From: an uncultured Porphyromonadaceae bacterium
GTDB taxonomy: Bacteria; Bacteroidota; Bacteroidia; Bacteroidales; Barnesiellaceae
NCBI GenBank assembly: GCA_900538555.1
Contig: UPYI01000004.1
Location: forward strand, 124,001 to 188,000
Length of the DNA: 64,000 nucleotides
Direction: 5' to 3'
Positions 44,646-53,335 of this stretch are shown here, piece after piece. The position numbers and the translations under genes were made by a program. The notes beneath the pieces were generated by a model. The model was not told the origin of the DNA. It was given only the letters and a program-made list of their open reading frames with translations, and did no database searches. How positions within the stretch are numbered: position 1 is the first letter of the stretch; each line of letters starts with the position of its first letter.

Positions 44646-45323
44646 CTATTTCTCCTTCGACGATTGAAGCATCTCTTTCTTGATCTTACTCAGGTATTGC
44701 TCCGTGATACCGAGGTAGGACGCGATCACTTTGGAGGGTACAAGTAGAAAAATATCTTTCCAACGTCCATGCAATTCTTTCTCTACCTGTTTGTTATGAA
44801 TTTCAGTAGAAACCGGGGCTTCGGGCTGGGCATCGGTTATAATGCCCTGCAAGCGTGTCGCCAGCCTGATCAGACGGCTTTTGGCATCACCGCTCAACAA
44901 ACGGTTTTTATATTCATTATAATACAACTGATTCTGATGAGCACTGACTACCCAAAGGGCAAACTCGTGATACTTCTCCGCCAGTTCTTCAAACTTCTTT
45001 TTTGGAATCCGAACCACTACCGTCGGACAACAAGCCTCGTAACGATAATACGACGGTTCGTTACCGTAATAGGAATGGAACGAAATAAGTAACGTACCGG
45101 GCAAGGCGAATCCAGCCGTCTTCTCGATATTCTTGTCGAGATACGTGCCCCGGACCAACCCCTCTTTCACGATATAGACATTGGGGTTGAACTCTCCGGC
45201 ATCGATCATCGGATCGTAGGTGGAAAGCCGAACCTCTTCGCCGGAGGCAAGCAACTCATCGAAAATCGCTTCTCTCAACTGATACTTGGCTTCTAATGCC
45301 AACCGTCGTTTCAATAGTTCCAT
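44646..45323 (-). CDS. Crp/Fnr-family transcriptional regulator
   Basis: A 225 aa protein from the ATG at 45323 (MELLKRRLALEAKY); a longer start at 45395 is unlikely. The N-terminal part is a cyclic-nucleotide-binding-type jelly roll (VYIVKEGLVRGTYLDKNIEK then AGFALPGTLLISFHSY), and the C-terminal HTH is short (VIASYLGITEQYLSKIKKEM). The effector-binding residues of true CRP are not evident. Such regulators in Bacteroidetes often control stress or surface genes. It has its own -7 box at 45416-45423. Confidence 0.85.
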   Translation of the reverse strand: MELLKRRLALEAKYQLREAIFDELLASGEEVRLSTYDPMIDAGEFNPNVYIVKEGLVRGTYLDKNIEKTAGFALPGTLLISFHSYYGNEPSYYRYEACCPTVVVRIPKKKFEELAEKYHEFALWVVSAHQNQLYYNEYKNRLLSGDAKSRLIRLATRLQGIITDAQPEAPVSTEIHNKQVEKELHGRWKDIFLLVPSKVIASYLGITEQYLSKIKKEMLQSSKEK

Positions 45324-45415
45324 AAGTCCGCATTTGAAATGGCAACCGTGCCGCCCTCCGACAACATAACCATCAAGTTGTCCGGACAACCACACCGAAG
45401 CAACGTTTGCCTCTA

Positions 45416-45423
45416 CAAAAATA
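45416..45423 (-). promoter_or_regulatory. -7 box of the Crp/Fnr gene
   Basis: TATTTTTG on the minus strand, start point near 45409, leader about 86 bases. The -33 region is only T-rich. Confidence 0.4.
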
Positions 45424-45481
45424 CTATTTTTTTTGAAAAGAGAAAAACCGTTGATTCTGTTGAATTTGAACTATATTTTTA

Positions 45482-45569
45482 TTTTAAACTTTCGGTTTTT
45501 CAATAAACGCGCCTCGACATAATCCGTTCAAGTATTCACTTGATGACTTCTGCGCTCGGCTTGCAGTTT
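45482..45569 (+). repeat. Class B dispersed repeat abutting the ATPase stop codon
   Basis: The copy reads TTTTAAACTTTCGGTTTTTC, AATAAACGCGCCTCGACATA, ATCCGTTCAAGTATTCACTT and GCGCTCGGCTTGCAGTTT. Its AAACTGCAAG end directly follows the ATPase stop codon (45570-45572), as in the copy at 40084. Confidence 0.85.
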
Positions 45570-46850
45570 CTAATCTTTGAGACATCCGACAGGAACAACA
45601 TACACTCCATCTTCACGGCGATAAGCGAATTTCCCCGTTGCCGTCAGCACCATCAGGAATGACGGAGCTTTCATGCGATCCGTGTCTATTCTGCCTGCCA
45701 ATGTTTTCAATGTGACTGCACCTTCCTCAATCAGCTTATCACCTCCGAGCTTGATTTCTACAAGCCCGAACTTCCCGTTCCGCAAATGTACGACAGCATC
45801 ACATTCGAGACCATATTTGTCGCGGAAATGATAAACCTGTCCGTCCAGCGCACTTGCAAAAACGCGCAAATCGCGAATACAGAGGGTTTCGAACAGCAAG
45901 CCCATCGTATTCAGGTCTCCGACCAAATCTTTCGGACCAAGTCCCAATGCAGCCACCGCAATCGACGGATCGACGAAATAGCGAGTATCAGAGGTGCGAA
46001 TGGCTGTCTTCGAGCGCAAATTGGGATTCCATGCGGCAGAATCCTCTATGACGAAGATCTTCTTCAAAGCTTCGATATAAGTTGTTATGGTTTTTACATC
46101 GCTCAGTTCCTCATCATTAACACGCATATCCTCGACAATGGTACTTACCGAAGCCTGCATACCCTGATGTCGAGCATATGAGCGCATCAAGCGTTTTACT
46201 CGTTCCTGATTACGGCGTATTCCATCCACACGCGACACATCCGAACGAGTTACGGCATCGTAGTAATACTTCACTTGATCCAATGCAATATCCCCCTCTT
46301 GCATCGTTGCACGAGGCCATCCCCCACGACAGATAAGAAACGCCATATCATCAAGCGTCAATTTATTGATCCCCATGATTTCCGTTGGAGTATCAAACAA
46401 TGCTTCCAAACTTACATCACCCGACGATTCTCCCGACTCATACAAACTCATGGGACGCATCGTGAGCCACGCAAAGCGACCCGCACCTGAATGATGAATC
46501 TCATCGGTTTTTGCCGGCACGGCAGAACCCGTTAAGATAAAGAGCCCCACACCGTCTCGATGATCGACCTCGAAACGAATCGTGTCCCACAATTTGGGTG
46601 CGAGTTGCCATTCATCCACCAATATAGGCGACTCTCCTACTAACAATGCCTTGGGGTTTATGTCAGCCATACGGAGATTTTGTTCTATATGAAGCGGCTC
46701 GTCCATATAGATAATTGTGACAGCTTGCTGCTCCGCAGTCGTAGTCTTACCGCACCATTTCGGGCCCTCGATCAAAACAGCCCCGATACCCGCTAACATT
46801 CGCTTCAACTCTTTATCTGCAATTCTTGGCTTATACGTCTTCATATCCAT
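45570..46850 (-). CDS. AAA ATPase with C-terminal DUF4143 (nuclease-like) domain
   Basis: A 426 aa cytoplasmic protein. The ATPase part has Walker A EGPKWCGKTT near 28-37 and ILVDEWQLAP near 75-84; the C-terminal DUF4143 part ends with LECDAVVHLRNGKFGLVEIK (given from about 351), a D...ExK pattern like the PD-(D/E)XK nuclease core. Members of this family are common, stand alone and have no settled function. ATG at 46850 or 46844. The gene has a near-leaderless promoter and a 23-base tandem array upstream. By eye it is slightly less GC-rich than its neighbours. Confidence 0.85.
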   Translation of the reverse strand: MDMKTYKPRIADKELKRMLAGIGAVLIEGPKWCGKTTTAEQQAVTIIYMDEPLHIEQNLRMADINPKALLVGESPILVDEWQLAPKLWDTIRFEVDHRDGVGLFILTGSAVPAKTDEIHHSGAGRFAWLTMRPMSLYESGESSGDVSLEALFDTPTEIMGINKLTLDDMAFLICRGGWPRATMQEGDIALDQVKYYYDAVTRSDVSRVDGIRRNQERVKRLMRSYARHQGMQASVSTIVEDMRVNDEELSDVKTITTYIEALKKIFVIEDSAAWNPNLRSKTAIRTSDTRYFVDPSIAVAALGLGPKDLVGDLNTMGLLFETLCIRDLRVFASALDGQVYHFRDKYGLECDAVVHLRNGKFGLVEIKLGGDKLIEEGAVTLKTLAGRIDTDRMKAPSFLMVLTATGKFAYRREDGVYVVPVGCLKD

Positions 46851-46864
46851 TGTCGATTACCATG

Positions 46865-46872
46865 CAAATATA
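46865..46872 (-). promoter_or_regulatory. -7 box of the DUF4143 ATPase gene
   Basis: TATATTTG on the minus strand, only 15 bases before the ATG at 46850, so the leader would be about eight bases. The -33 position falls at the edge of the 23-base tandem array (46885 on), which lacks TTTG there. Confidence 0.5.
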
Positions 46873-46884
46873 ACACAATATTTC

Positions 46885-46974
46885 AAAATTACCGACTTTG
46901 GCTAAATAAAATTACCGACTTTGGCTAAATAAAATTACCGACTTTGGCTAAATAAAATTACCGACTTTGGCTAT
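46885..46974. repeat. Tandem array of four 23-base units
   Basis: The unit AAAATTACCGACTTTGGCTA plus AAT is repeated at 46885, 46908 and 46931 without change and a fourth, slightly shorter copy starts at 46954. There are no spacers, so it is not a CRISPR array. It starts 13 bases upstream of the ATPase -7 box and covers the -33 region. Confidence 0.95.
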
Positions 46975-47117
46975 TTCTTGTATTCATTTGTCGGCAGACA
47001 TATACCTCTTTCTAAAAAGGTAGGACTTATGAAAAAAGAGATAAGGATTAAAACACTGTCAAAAAAAATCCGGAAATCTTCATCTTCATACACTTTTTCT
47101 CTCCTCGACATATTCCT
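46975..47117. other. Intergenic stretch without a recognised gene
   Basis: AT-rich, divergent gap between the ATPase gene and the T9SS plug gene. I see no gene or strong hairpin. Confidence 0.4.
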
Positions 47118-47166
47118 AACAAGCCCGGCTCTGCTCTCGGCTTATTGAAAACATTTGTAAAGATAA
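47118..47166 (+). repeat. Decayed fragment of the promoter-type repeat
   Basis: CGGCTCTGCTCTCGGCTTAT followed by TGAAAACATTTGTAAAGATA matches the shared spacer block (CTCTGCTCTCG) and ends of the class B and C repeats. It points at the T9SS plug gene. Confidence 0.45.
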
Positions 47167-47208
47167 TCATTTTAGAGTTATTTAATGCGTGAACTATGTA
47201 ATATTTCG

Positions 47209-47216
47209 TATGTTTG
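47209..47216 (+). promoter_or_regulatory. -7 box of the T9SS plug gene
   Basis: Exact TATGTTTG, start point near 47223, leader about 17 bases before the ATG at 47240. No TTTG at -33. Confidence 0.5.
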
Positions 47217-47239
47217 TATAGTGAGATGAATGAAACGAT

Positions 47240-48565
47240 ATGAACAGCCAATTGTTTTTTTACCGGACGGTTGCCGGTTGTACCCGACGTAGTTTATTCA
47301 CCAGCCGGTTGCGGTTGGTCGGCTTCTGCCTGCTGTTTTCTTTTCTATTCGCACAAGCCCAGCAACAGCAGCCTTATGCCACCCGATCGTTTGTCGATCG
47401 CATCCGCACGATACAATGTTTCCCCGAGGGGAATCCGCTCGCTCCACCAATGATCGCATTGGGCGGTCCGGAACGTCTGACTATTGCGTTCGACGAGCTG
47501 TTGCCTGATGCATCGTACTTCAACTACAAGTTGATACACTGCAATGCCGATTGGCGTCAGTCCGCCCTGTCGGAACTGGAATATCTCGACGGATTCAATG
47601 TCAATCCGATCGACACCTACGAATTTTCCCAAAGTACTTTTACCAATTATGTCCATTACTCGCTCTCCATACCCAACGAGAATGTACGTCCGTTGGTATC
47701 GGGCAACTATGTGTTGCAGGTATTTCCCGAAAACGAACCCGACCGGATATTGATGCAGGTCTGTTTCTCGATATACGAATCGCTGGTTTCGATGGGCATG
47801 GAGGTCTCCTCGCGTACCGACATCGACTACAACGCCTCGCATCAGCAAGTAGGCGTAACGGTGAATGCACCCAACTATACGATCAACAACCCGTATCAGG
47901 AACTGAAACTGATCGTCACACAAAACGGACGCCGCGACAACCAAGCTACGGTCGTTCAACCGCTATCGGCACAAGGCAACTCCATCCAGTACCAGCATCT
48001 GCGCAGTCTGATTTTCGAGGCGGGAAACGAATACCGGCGATTTGAAGATACGAACATCCGGTATGCCGGCATGGGCGTACAGAATATCCAGTTCTTCGAT
48101 CCGTACTACAATGTGACCCTGTTTACCGGTCTGCCCCGCAAAAACAGCGGATATTCGTACGACCAGACCCAATACGGCGGATATATCATCCGAGAAAGCA
48201 ATGCCGAAAACAGCGATATCGAAGCCGACTATTTCATCGTGCACTTCTCATTGGAAGATACGCCATTCGCCGACGGTCGTGTGTTTATCAACGGCGACCT
48301 GACACTGAATCTTTTCAACGAAGACAACGAAATGTTTTACAACGCCCAAGAACGAAAATACGAAAAAGCTCTTTTGCTGAAACAGGGCGCATACAATTAT
48401 CAATACCTCTATTTGCCGAACGGTCAGACACAAGCACGTACCGGAGCAATAGAAGGGAACTATTACCAGACGGTAAACGAATACCTCGCCCGGCTGTACC
48501 ACCGTCCGCAGGGCGGCCGCTACGACCGTCTCATCGGCGTGGGCATGGTCTACTCCGGACGCTGA
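47240..48565 (+). CDS. Type IX secretion system plug protein (DUF5103)
   Basis: A 441 aa exported protein of the DUF5103 / T9SS plug family, which in Bacteroidota caps or gates the SprA translocon at the outer membrane. A basic N-terminus is followed by a hydrophobic segment (LVGFCLLFSFLFAQAQ, near 27-42) acting as signal peptide. Then come the conserved beta-rich domain lines FNYKLIHCNADWR (near 93-105) and TLFTGLPRKNSGYSYDQTQYG (within 290-315). It is followed by tamB after 60 bases. The start may be an internal Met, since 25 residues precede the hydrophobic segment. Confidence 0.85.
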   Translation: MNSQLFFYRTVAGCTRRSLFTSRLRLVGFCLLFSFLFAQAQQQQPYATRSFVDRIRTIQCFPEGNPLAPPMIALGGPERLTIAFDELLPDASYFNYKLIHCNADWRQSALSELEYLDGFNVNPIDTYEFSQSTFTNYVHYSLSIPNENVRPLVSGNYVLQVFPENEPDRILMQVCFSIYESLVSMGMEVSSRTDIDYNASHQQVGVTVNAPNYTINNPYQELKLIVTQNGRRDNQATVVQPLSAQGNSIQYQHLRSLIFEAGNEYRRFEDTNIRYAGMGVQNIQFFDPYYNVTLFTGLPRKNSGYSYDQTQYGGYIIRESNAENSDIEADYFIVHFSLEDTPFADGRVFINGDLTLNLFNEDNEMFYNAQERKYEKALLLKQGAYNYQYLYLPNGQTQARTGAIEGNYYQTVNEYLARLYHRPQGGRYDRLIGVGMVYSGR

Positions 48566-48625
48566 CCCCGGCGGCACATCGGCATCCGTTTGTCCGTCCG
48601 ATAACCACAGGCAAATAACCGCCAG

Positions 48626-51600
48626 ATGAAAAAGATCATCAAATATCCGTTGATCGGCTTATCGGGTATCATCGTCGGCATACCGGTGATACTTCTTCTG
48701 ATCTGTCTGATTCTCTACCTCCCTTCTGTGCAATCGTGGGGAAAGGAGCGGATCGGTGCGGCTGTGCGCTCCTCGGGAATCGAACTGTCAATCGAGACAC
48801 TTGCTCTGAAATTCCCGTTCGACCTTTCGTTAAATCATTTTTCGGCAGTTGCGGCTGCCTCTGGCGACACGCTTGTCTACGGAGAAGAATTGCGCGTCCG
48901 CATTTCTTTGCCGGCTCTCCTCCGCGGCAAAGCAGAGGTAAAAGAGGTCCGGATACAAAAAGCCGGCTACGGGTTACAATCTGCCGATTCGGGTCTCTCC
49001 CTGCAAACCGATTTGAAACAGTTTTCCCTACACGGCGCCTCCTTGTCGTGGATAAAAAAAGAGATCGTACTCGACAGCGTTTCCCTGCACGATACCGATG
49101 TGTCGCTGATCTTACATACGAATGCCGCTAAAAAAGACACAGCCACCACTCCGTCTTCTATCCCGTGGGCTATTCGGGTAAAAAGATTGTGCCTGAACCG
49201 GACGCACTACCGGATGCGGATGTCTCCGACCATCGAAGATCTGGAAGTAAGGATAGACTCGATTGCCGCATCCACCGGAGAAGTCCGGCTCGACCGTTCG
49301 TCGGTGTCGGTGCAGGATGTCACGATACAAGGCGGAAAGGCATTCTATCTGGCAGGGAAAGGTACGGTACCCCAAGATACGACGGCGTCTGCCGACAGTA
49401 CTGCCACCGGCTCCGCCCCGTGGCTTATCGACGTGGAACGGATACGGTGCTTCGGACTCGACGGGACGTATGCCATCGCCGGAAGCAAACCCTCCGCCGG
49501 TTTCGATCCCGAATACATATCGGTTCGGAATCTGTCGCTGGCAGTAGATTCATTCTCCAATTATGGCAGCACGATACGTCTGCCGCTCCGGCAGCTCGCC
49601 TTGCAAGAGCGTTCGGGCATATCTATCGAAAAGGCACAAGGGCTTTGGCAAATGACCGACAGCACCCAATCGCTACAAAACTTCACCTTAGCGACCCCTT
49701 ACTCCGTGATACAAGCCGATGCCGATTTCGACACCGACCTTTTTAAGAATCTCCCTCACGCCCGAATACAAGCCGACATACGCATCGAAGCCGCATTGTC
49801 CGATCTTGCACGAGGCTATCCGGGGGCAAAGGAATACACGAGCGGGCTACATCCCGGCAGCCGGGTGTCGAGCCATATCGCCCTGTCGGGTACAGCGGAA
49901 CAGATCCGGCTCGACCAACTGAAACTCCGATTGCCCGAACTGTTCGATTTTTCCGCGCACGGAAGTGCATCCCGTATCACATCCCCGCATCAACGACAAG
50001 CACATCTGGCATGGGAAGGATCGCTGCTCAACCCGGCATTATTACGGCAACTGCTATACGGCACACCCACCGATCGCCGAGCGGACGACACGGTAGCCCT
50101 ATATGGGGATATACGCCTGCGCCGGGATTCGCTGACTGCCGGCTTAACGTGCCGCGCAAACGGAGGAGATATGCAGATCGACGGAGGATACGACCTGACG
50201 GCACAGAACTACACCGCCCAGGTGAAAGCGGCCACATTCCCGATTGCCGAATTTCTACCCGGCAACGAGTTCGGCATGCTCTCCGCCGACCTCCGGTGCA
50301 ATGGAAGCCGGTTCGATCTGTATACCCCGCAAACCTCTGCGAACATCGATCTGAACGTTTCCCGATTCGATTTCCGGAATGTCCCCTACCGCATCGCCCT
50401 GCAAGGGAACTATACCCGACAACAGCTCAATGCCCGCATCGCATCGGAAATGGAAGCATTGAATTGCCGAATGGGAATCACCGCAACCATTGCAAAAGAG
50501 AGATATTCGGGACAAATCGACAGCCATATCACACACGCCGATCTCCATGCGCTCCGGCTGCTATCCGATTCTCTGACCATGTCGGGAGAAGTATCATTGA
50601 ATGCGGATTTCGGAACGGATGAGATCCGTTTCCGGACAAACGACGAGATTCGCAACCTGACCGTAAATTACAACGGGACATTCCTGCAATCGAAACAAAT
50701 CGCGATAAACGCAACCGGCGACCGGGACAGTACCCGGCTTTCGTACAGAGACGGCGATTTCAGCCTCCTCGTCAGGAGTGCCGACTCGCCCGATACGCTT
50801 CTGCACACCGTTCCGGCAATCACGCCCGCCATAACCGAAATGGTGGAACGCGGCAGAGCGGATGTAAAACGGCTGAACGAATTATTGCCCGATTTTTCAG
50901 GGAAAATAACCGGCAAAAAACAAAACATCGTCTATCAGTTCCTTTCAAGTCGAGGTGTAAAACTTCCCGACATCCAATGGAGCATCGGGAAAGACTCGGT
51001 ATTTCACACCGATGCCCGGCTTTTGCGCATGGAAACCGGAGGTGTGATGTTCGACACGATCACGGCACAAGCCCGCATCGCCGGCGACAGGCTCTACTAC
51101 GGGTTGCAAGTAGGCAACCGTCCGGGCAATCTGGATGCGTTGGCGTCGGTACGGTTCGACGGATATGTGTCGGGGAGCGATACCCGTCTGTTCTGCCGGC
51201 AACACGACGGGCAGGGGCGCGAAGGATTCCGGTTCGGCAGTCAAGTGGGGCTGAAAGATTCCACGGTCACCGTCTCCCTGTTTCCCGAACGTCCGATTAT
51301 CGGATACGAAAGTTGGCAACTGAATCCCGACAACCGGGTAAGCTACCGCATCCCCACCCGCCTGTTCGAAGCCGATGTCCGTTTGGTAAACGGAGACAAG
51401 TTTCTGAAAATATCCACCGGATCGGAGACTGCCCGAGGAGAGACATTACTGCTGAACCTTTCGGGAATGGAGCTTGCCGCATGGACGGAACTATCGCCGT
51501 TCCTCCCCCCGATCAGCGGCATATTGGGCGGAAATATCCGTTTTTCTCTGGCAAACGGCTCTCCCGACCTTTCGGGCAGCCTGTCGATAGATACTCTCGC

Positions 51601-53335
51601 TTACAACCGGAAACGGATCGGCGACATCGCCATACGCGGCAATTACCATACCGACGAACACAGCCGGCAACACCTCAATGCCCGGTTGGCAATCGACACG
51701 GTGCCGGTCGTAACGGCAAACGGGACGATCGACTCTTTGTCTGGTTTCGACATACATACTTCGATCACCGCACTGCCCCTATCGGCAGCCAATGCGTTCA
51801 TGCCCGCCCAAACAGCGACATTCTCGGGTAGGCTGAACGGGGATATATCGGTAGGCGGAACCTCTGCACAACCGTTGCTGAACGGCAATCTGCAATGGGA
51901 CAACGCCTCCGCATCGGTGACAATGACCGGTACCACGATCACCCTCTCCGGCGAACCGATTCCGATAGAGAACAATACGGTGCACTTCCGCAATTTTGCC
52001 ATACTCGGCGCGAACCGGAAACCGCTCTCGCTCAACGGCACGGTTACCCTCGACGATTTCGCCGATCCATATATCCGCCTCACCGCATCGGCATCCGAAT
52101 TCCAGCCGATACGGGTGGAACGGAAAGCCCGGTCGGCTATATTCGGTACGGCGCTCGTCGATCTGAATGCCTCTCTCAACGGCAGGGTGAGCCTGTTGAA
52201 AATACGAGGCAATCTGTCGCTGCTCGAAGGAACGAACGTAACTTATGTATTGCAGGATTCCCCGTTGGAAGTAAAACAACAGCCTAACAATTTAGTGACA
52301 TTCGTGTCGTTCGCCGATACGACGGCTATCGACGAGAGTGAAATACTGCCTCCATCCGATTTATCGGGAATGGATATTCAGGTCGGAATAGAAATCGCCC
52401 CGTCTGTGAAAATGGGCATCAACCTGTCGAACGACGGATCGAACCGGATCGACCTGCAAGGCGGCGGAAGTCTGACCTATACGCTCAACCCGTTGGGCGA
52501 CAGCCGCTTCTCGGGAAAATACACGCTTACCGGCGGATTCGTGCGGTATAATCCGCCGATTATTTCCGAAAAGTTATTCCAGATATCGTCCGGCAGTTCG
52601 GTAACATGGAACGGCAATATCGCCGACCCGATATTGGACATCACCGCCGTAGAGGAGCTACGAGCCAATGTGACGGAAAGCGACGGAACGAACCGCCCGG
52701 TGAATTTCGACCTGAGCATCATCATCCGCAACCGATTGGAAAATCTCGACATATCGTTCGACGTGACTACACACGACGACCTGACCATTCAAAACCAACT
52801 GGCTGCCCTCAGTCCGGAGCAACGTTCTTCGCAAGCCATGAACCTGTTGATATACAACACCTATACCGGTCCGGGGACTACCGCCAAAGCTTCGGTCGTA
52901 GGCAATCCGTTGAACGCTTTTATTCAGAAAGAGCTGAACCAATGGGCGCAAAACAACCTGAAAGGGATCGACCTCTCGTTCGGAATCCGTTCATACGGCG
53001 ACGAGATATTCTCCCAACATACCGATTACACCTACCGGGTATCGAAAAGCTTTTACAACGACCGGATCCAGATCATCATCGGGGGAAGTTACAGCACCGG
53101 CGACAACAGCGAGGTGAATCTGAAAGAGAACCTGATTGACGACGTCACGCTGCAATACCGCCTGACCAAACGCGAAAACATGTATCTCCGTGTATTCCGC
53201 TGGTCGGGATACGAAAGCATTCTGGAAGGAGAAGTGATACAGACCGGCGTGGGATTCATGATCCGCAAGCAATTGCCCGACGGCATCGAAGAATTCAAGT
53301 TACGCAAAATGTTACGGAGGAAAGAAGAAGAGTGA
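48626..53335 (+). CDS. tamB: Translocation and assembly module protein TamB
   Basis: A 1569 aa envelope-spanning AsmA/TamB-type protein. One N-terminal membrane anchor (LIGLSGIIVGIPVILLLICL, near 9-28) is followed by a very long repetitive beta-strand region that forms a hydrophobic groove, and a C-terminal DUF490 domain (about 1130-1545, with VSFADTTAIDESEI). TamB proteins carry lipids or outer-membrane proteins across the periplasm. The gene ends one base inside the start of tamL, so partner and protein are translationally coupled. The length is typical for Bacteroidota. Confidence 0.95.
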   Translation: MKKIIKYPLIGLSGIIVGIPVILLLICLILYLPSVQSWGKERIGAAVRSSGIELSIETLALKFPFDLSLNHFSAVAAASGDTLVYGEELRVRISLPALLRGKAEVKEVRIQKAGYGLQSADSGLSLQTDLKQFSLHGASLSWIKKEIVLDSVSLHDTDVSLILHTNAAKKDTATTPSSIPWAIRVKRLCLNRTHYRMRMSPTIEDLEVRIDSIAASTGEVRLDRSSVSVQDVTIQGGKAFYLAGKGTVPQDTTASADSTATGSAPWLIDVERIRCFGLDGTYAIAGSKPSAGFDPEYISVRNLSLAVDSFSNYGSTIRLPLRQLALQERSGISIEKAQGLWQMTDSTQSLQNFTLATPYSVIQADADFDTDLFKNLPHARIQADIRIEAALSDLARGYPGAKEYTSGLHPGSRVSSHIALSGTAEQIRLDQLKLRLPELFDFSAHGSASRITSPHQRQAHLAWEGSLLNPALLRQLLYGTPTDRRADDTVALYGDIRLRRDSLTAGLTCRANGGDMQIDGGYDLTAQNYTAQVKAATFPIAEFLPGNEFGMLSADLRCNGSRFDLYTPQTSANIDLNVSRFDFRNVPYRIALQGNYTRQQLNARIASEMEALNCRMGITATIAKERYSGQIDSHITHADLHALRLLSDSLTMSGEVSLNADFGTDEIRFRTNDEIRNLTVNYNGTFLQSKQIAINATGDRDSTRLSYRDGDFSLLVRSADSPDTLLHTVPAITPAITEMVERGRADVKRLNELLPDFSGKITGKKQNIVYQFLSSRGVKLPDIQWSIGKDSVFHTDARLLRMETGGVMFDTITAQARIAGDRLYYGLQVGNRPGNLDALASVRFDGYVSGSDTRLFCRQHDGQGREGFRFGSQVGLKDSTVTVSLFPERPIIGYESWQLNPDNRVSYRIPTRLFEADVRLVNGDKFLKISTGSETARGETLLLNLSGMELAAWTELSPFLPPISGILGGNIRFSLANGSPDLSGSLSIDTLAYNRKRIGDIAIRGNYHTDEHSRQHLNARLAIDTVPVVTANGTIDSLSGFDIHTSITALPLSAANAFMPAQTATFSGRLNGDISVGGTSAQPLLNGNLQWDNASASVTMTGTTITLSGEPIPIENNTVHFRNFAILGANRKPLSLNGTVTLDDFADPYIRLTASASEFQPIRVERKARSAIFGTALVDLNASLNGRVSLLKIRGNLSLLEGTNVTYVLQDSPLEVKQQPNNLVTFVSFADTTAIDESEILPPSDLSGMDIQVGIEIAPSVKMGINLSNDGSNRIDLQGGGSLTYTLNPLGDSRFSGKYTLTGGFVRYNPPIISEKLFQISSGSSVTWNGNIADPILDITAVEELRANVTESDGTNRPVNFDLSIIIRNRLENLDISFDVTTHDDLTIQNQLAALSPEQRSSQAMNLLIYNTYTGPGTTAKASVVGNPLNAFIQKELNQWAQNNLKGIDLSFGIRSYGDEIFSQHTDYTYRVSKSFYNDRIQIIIGGSYSTGDNSEVNLKENLIDDVTLQYRLTKRENMYLRVFRWSGYESILEGEVIQTGVGFMIRKQLPDGIEEFKLRKMLRRKEEE

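Noticed and set aside
46885..46974. CRISPR array
   Set aside because: The 23-base units are contiguous with no unique spacers and no cas genes are near.
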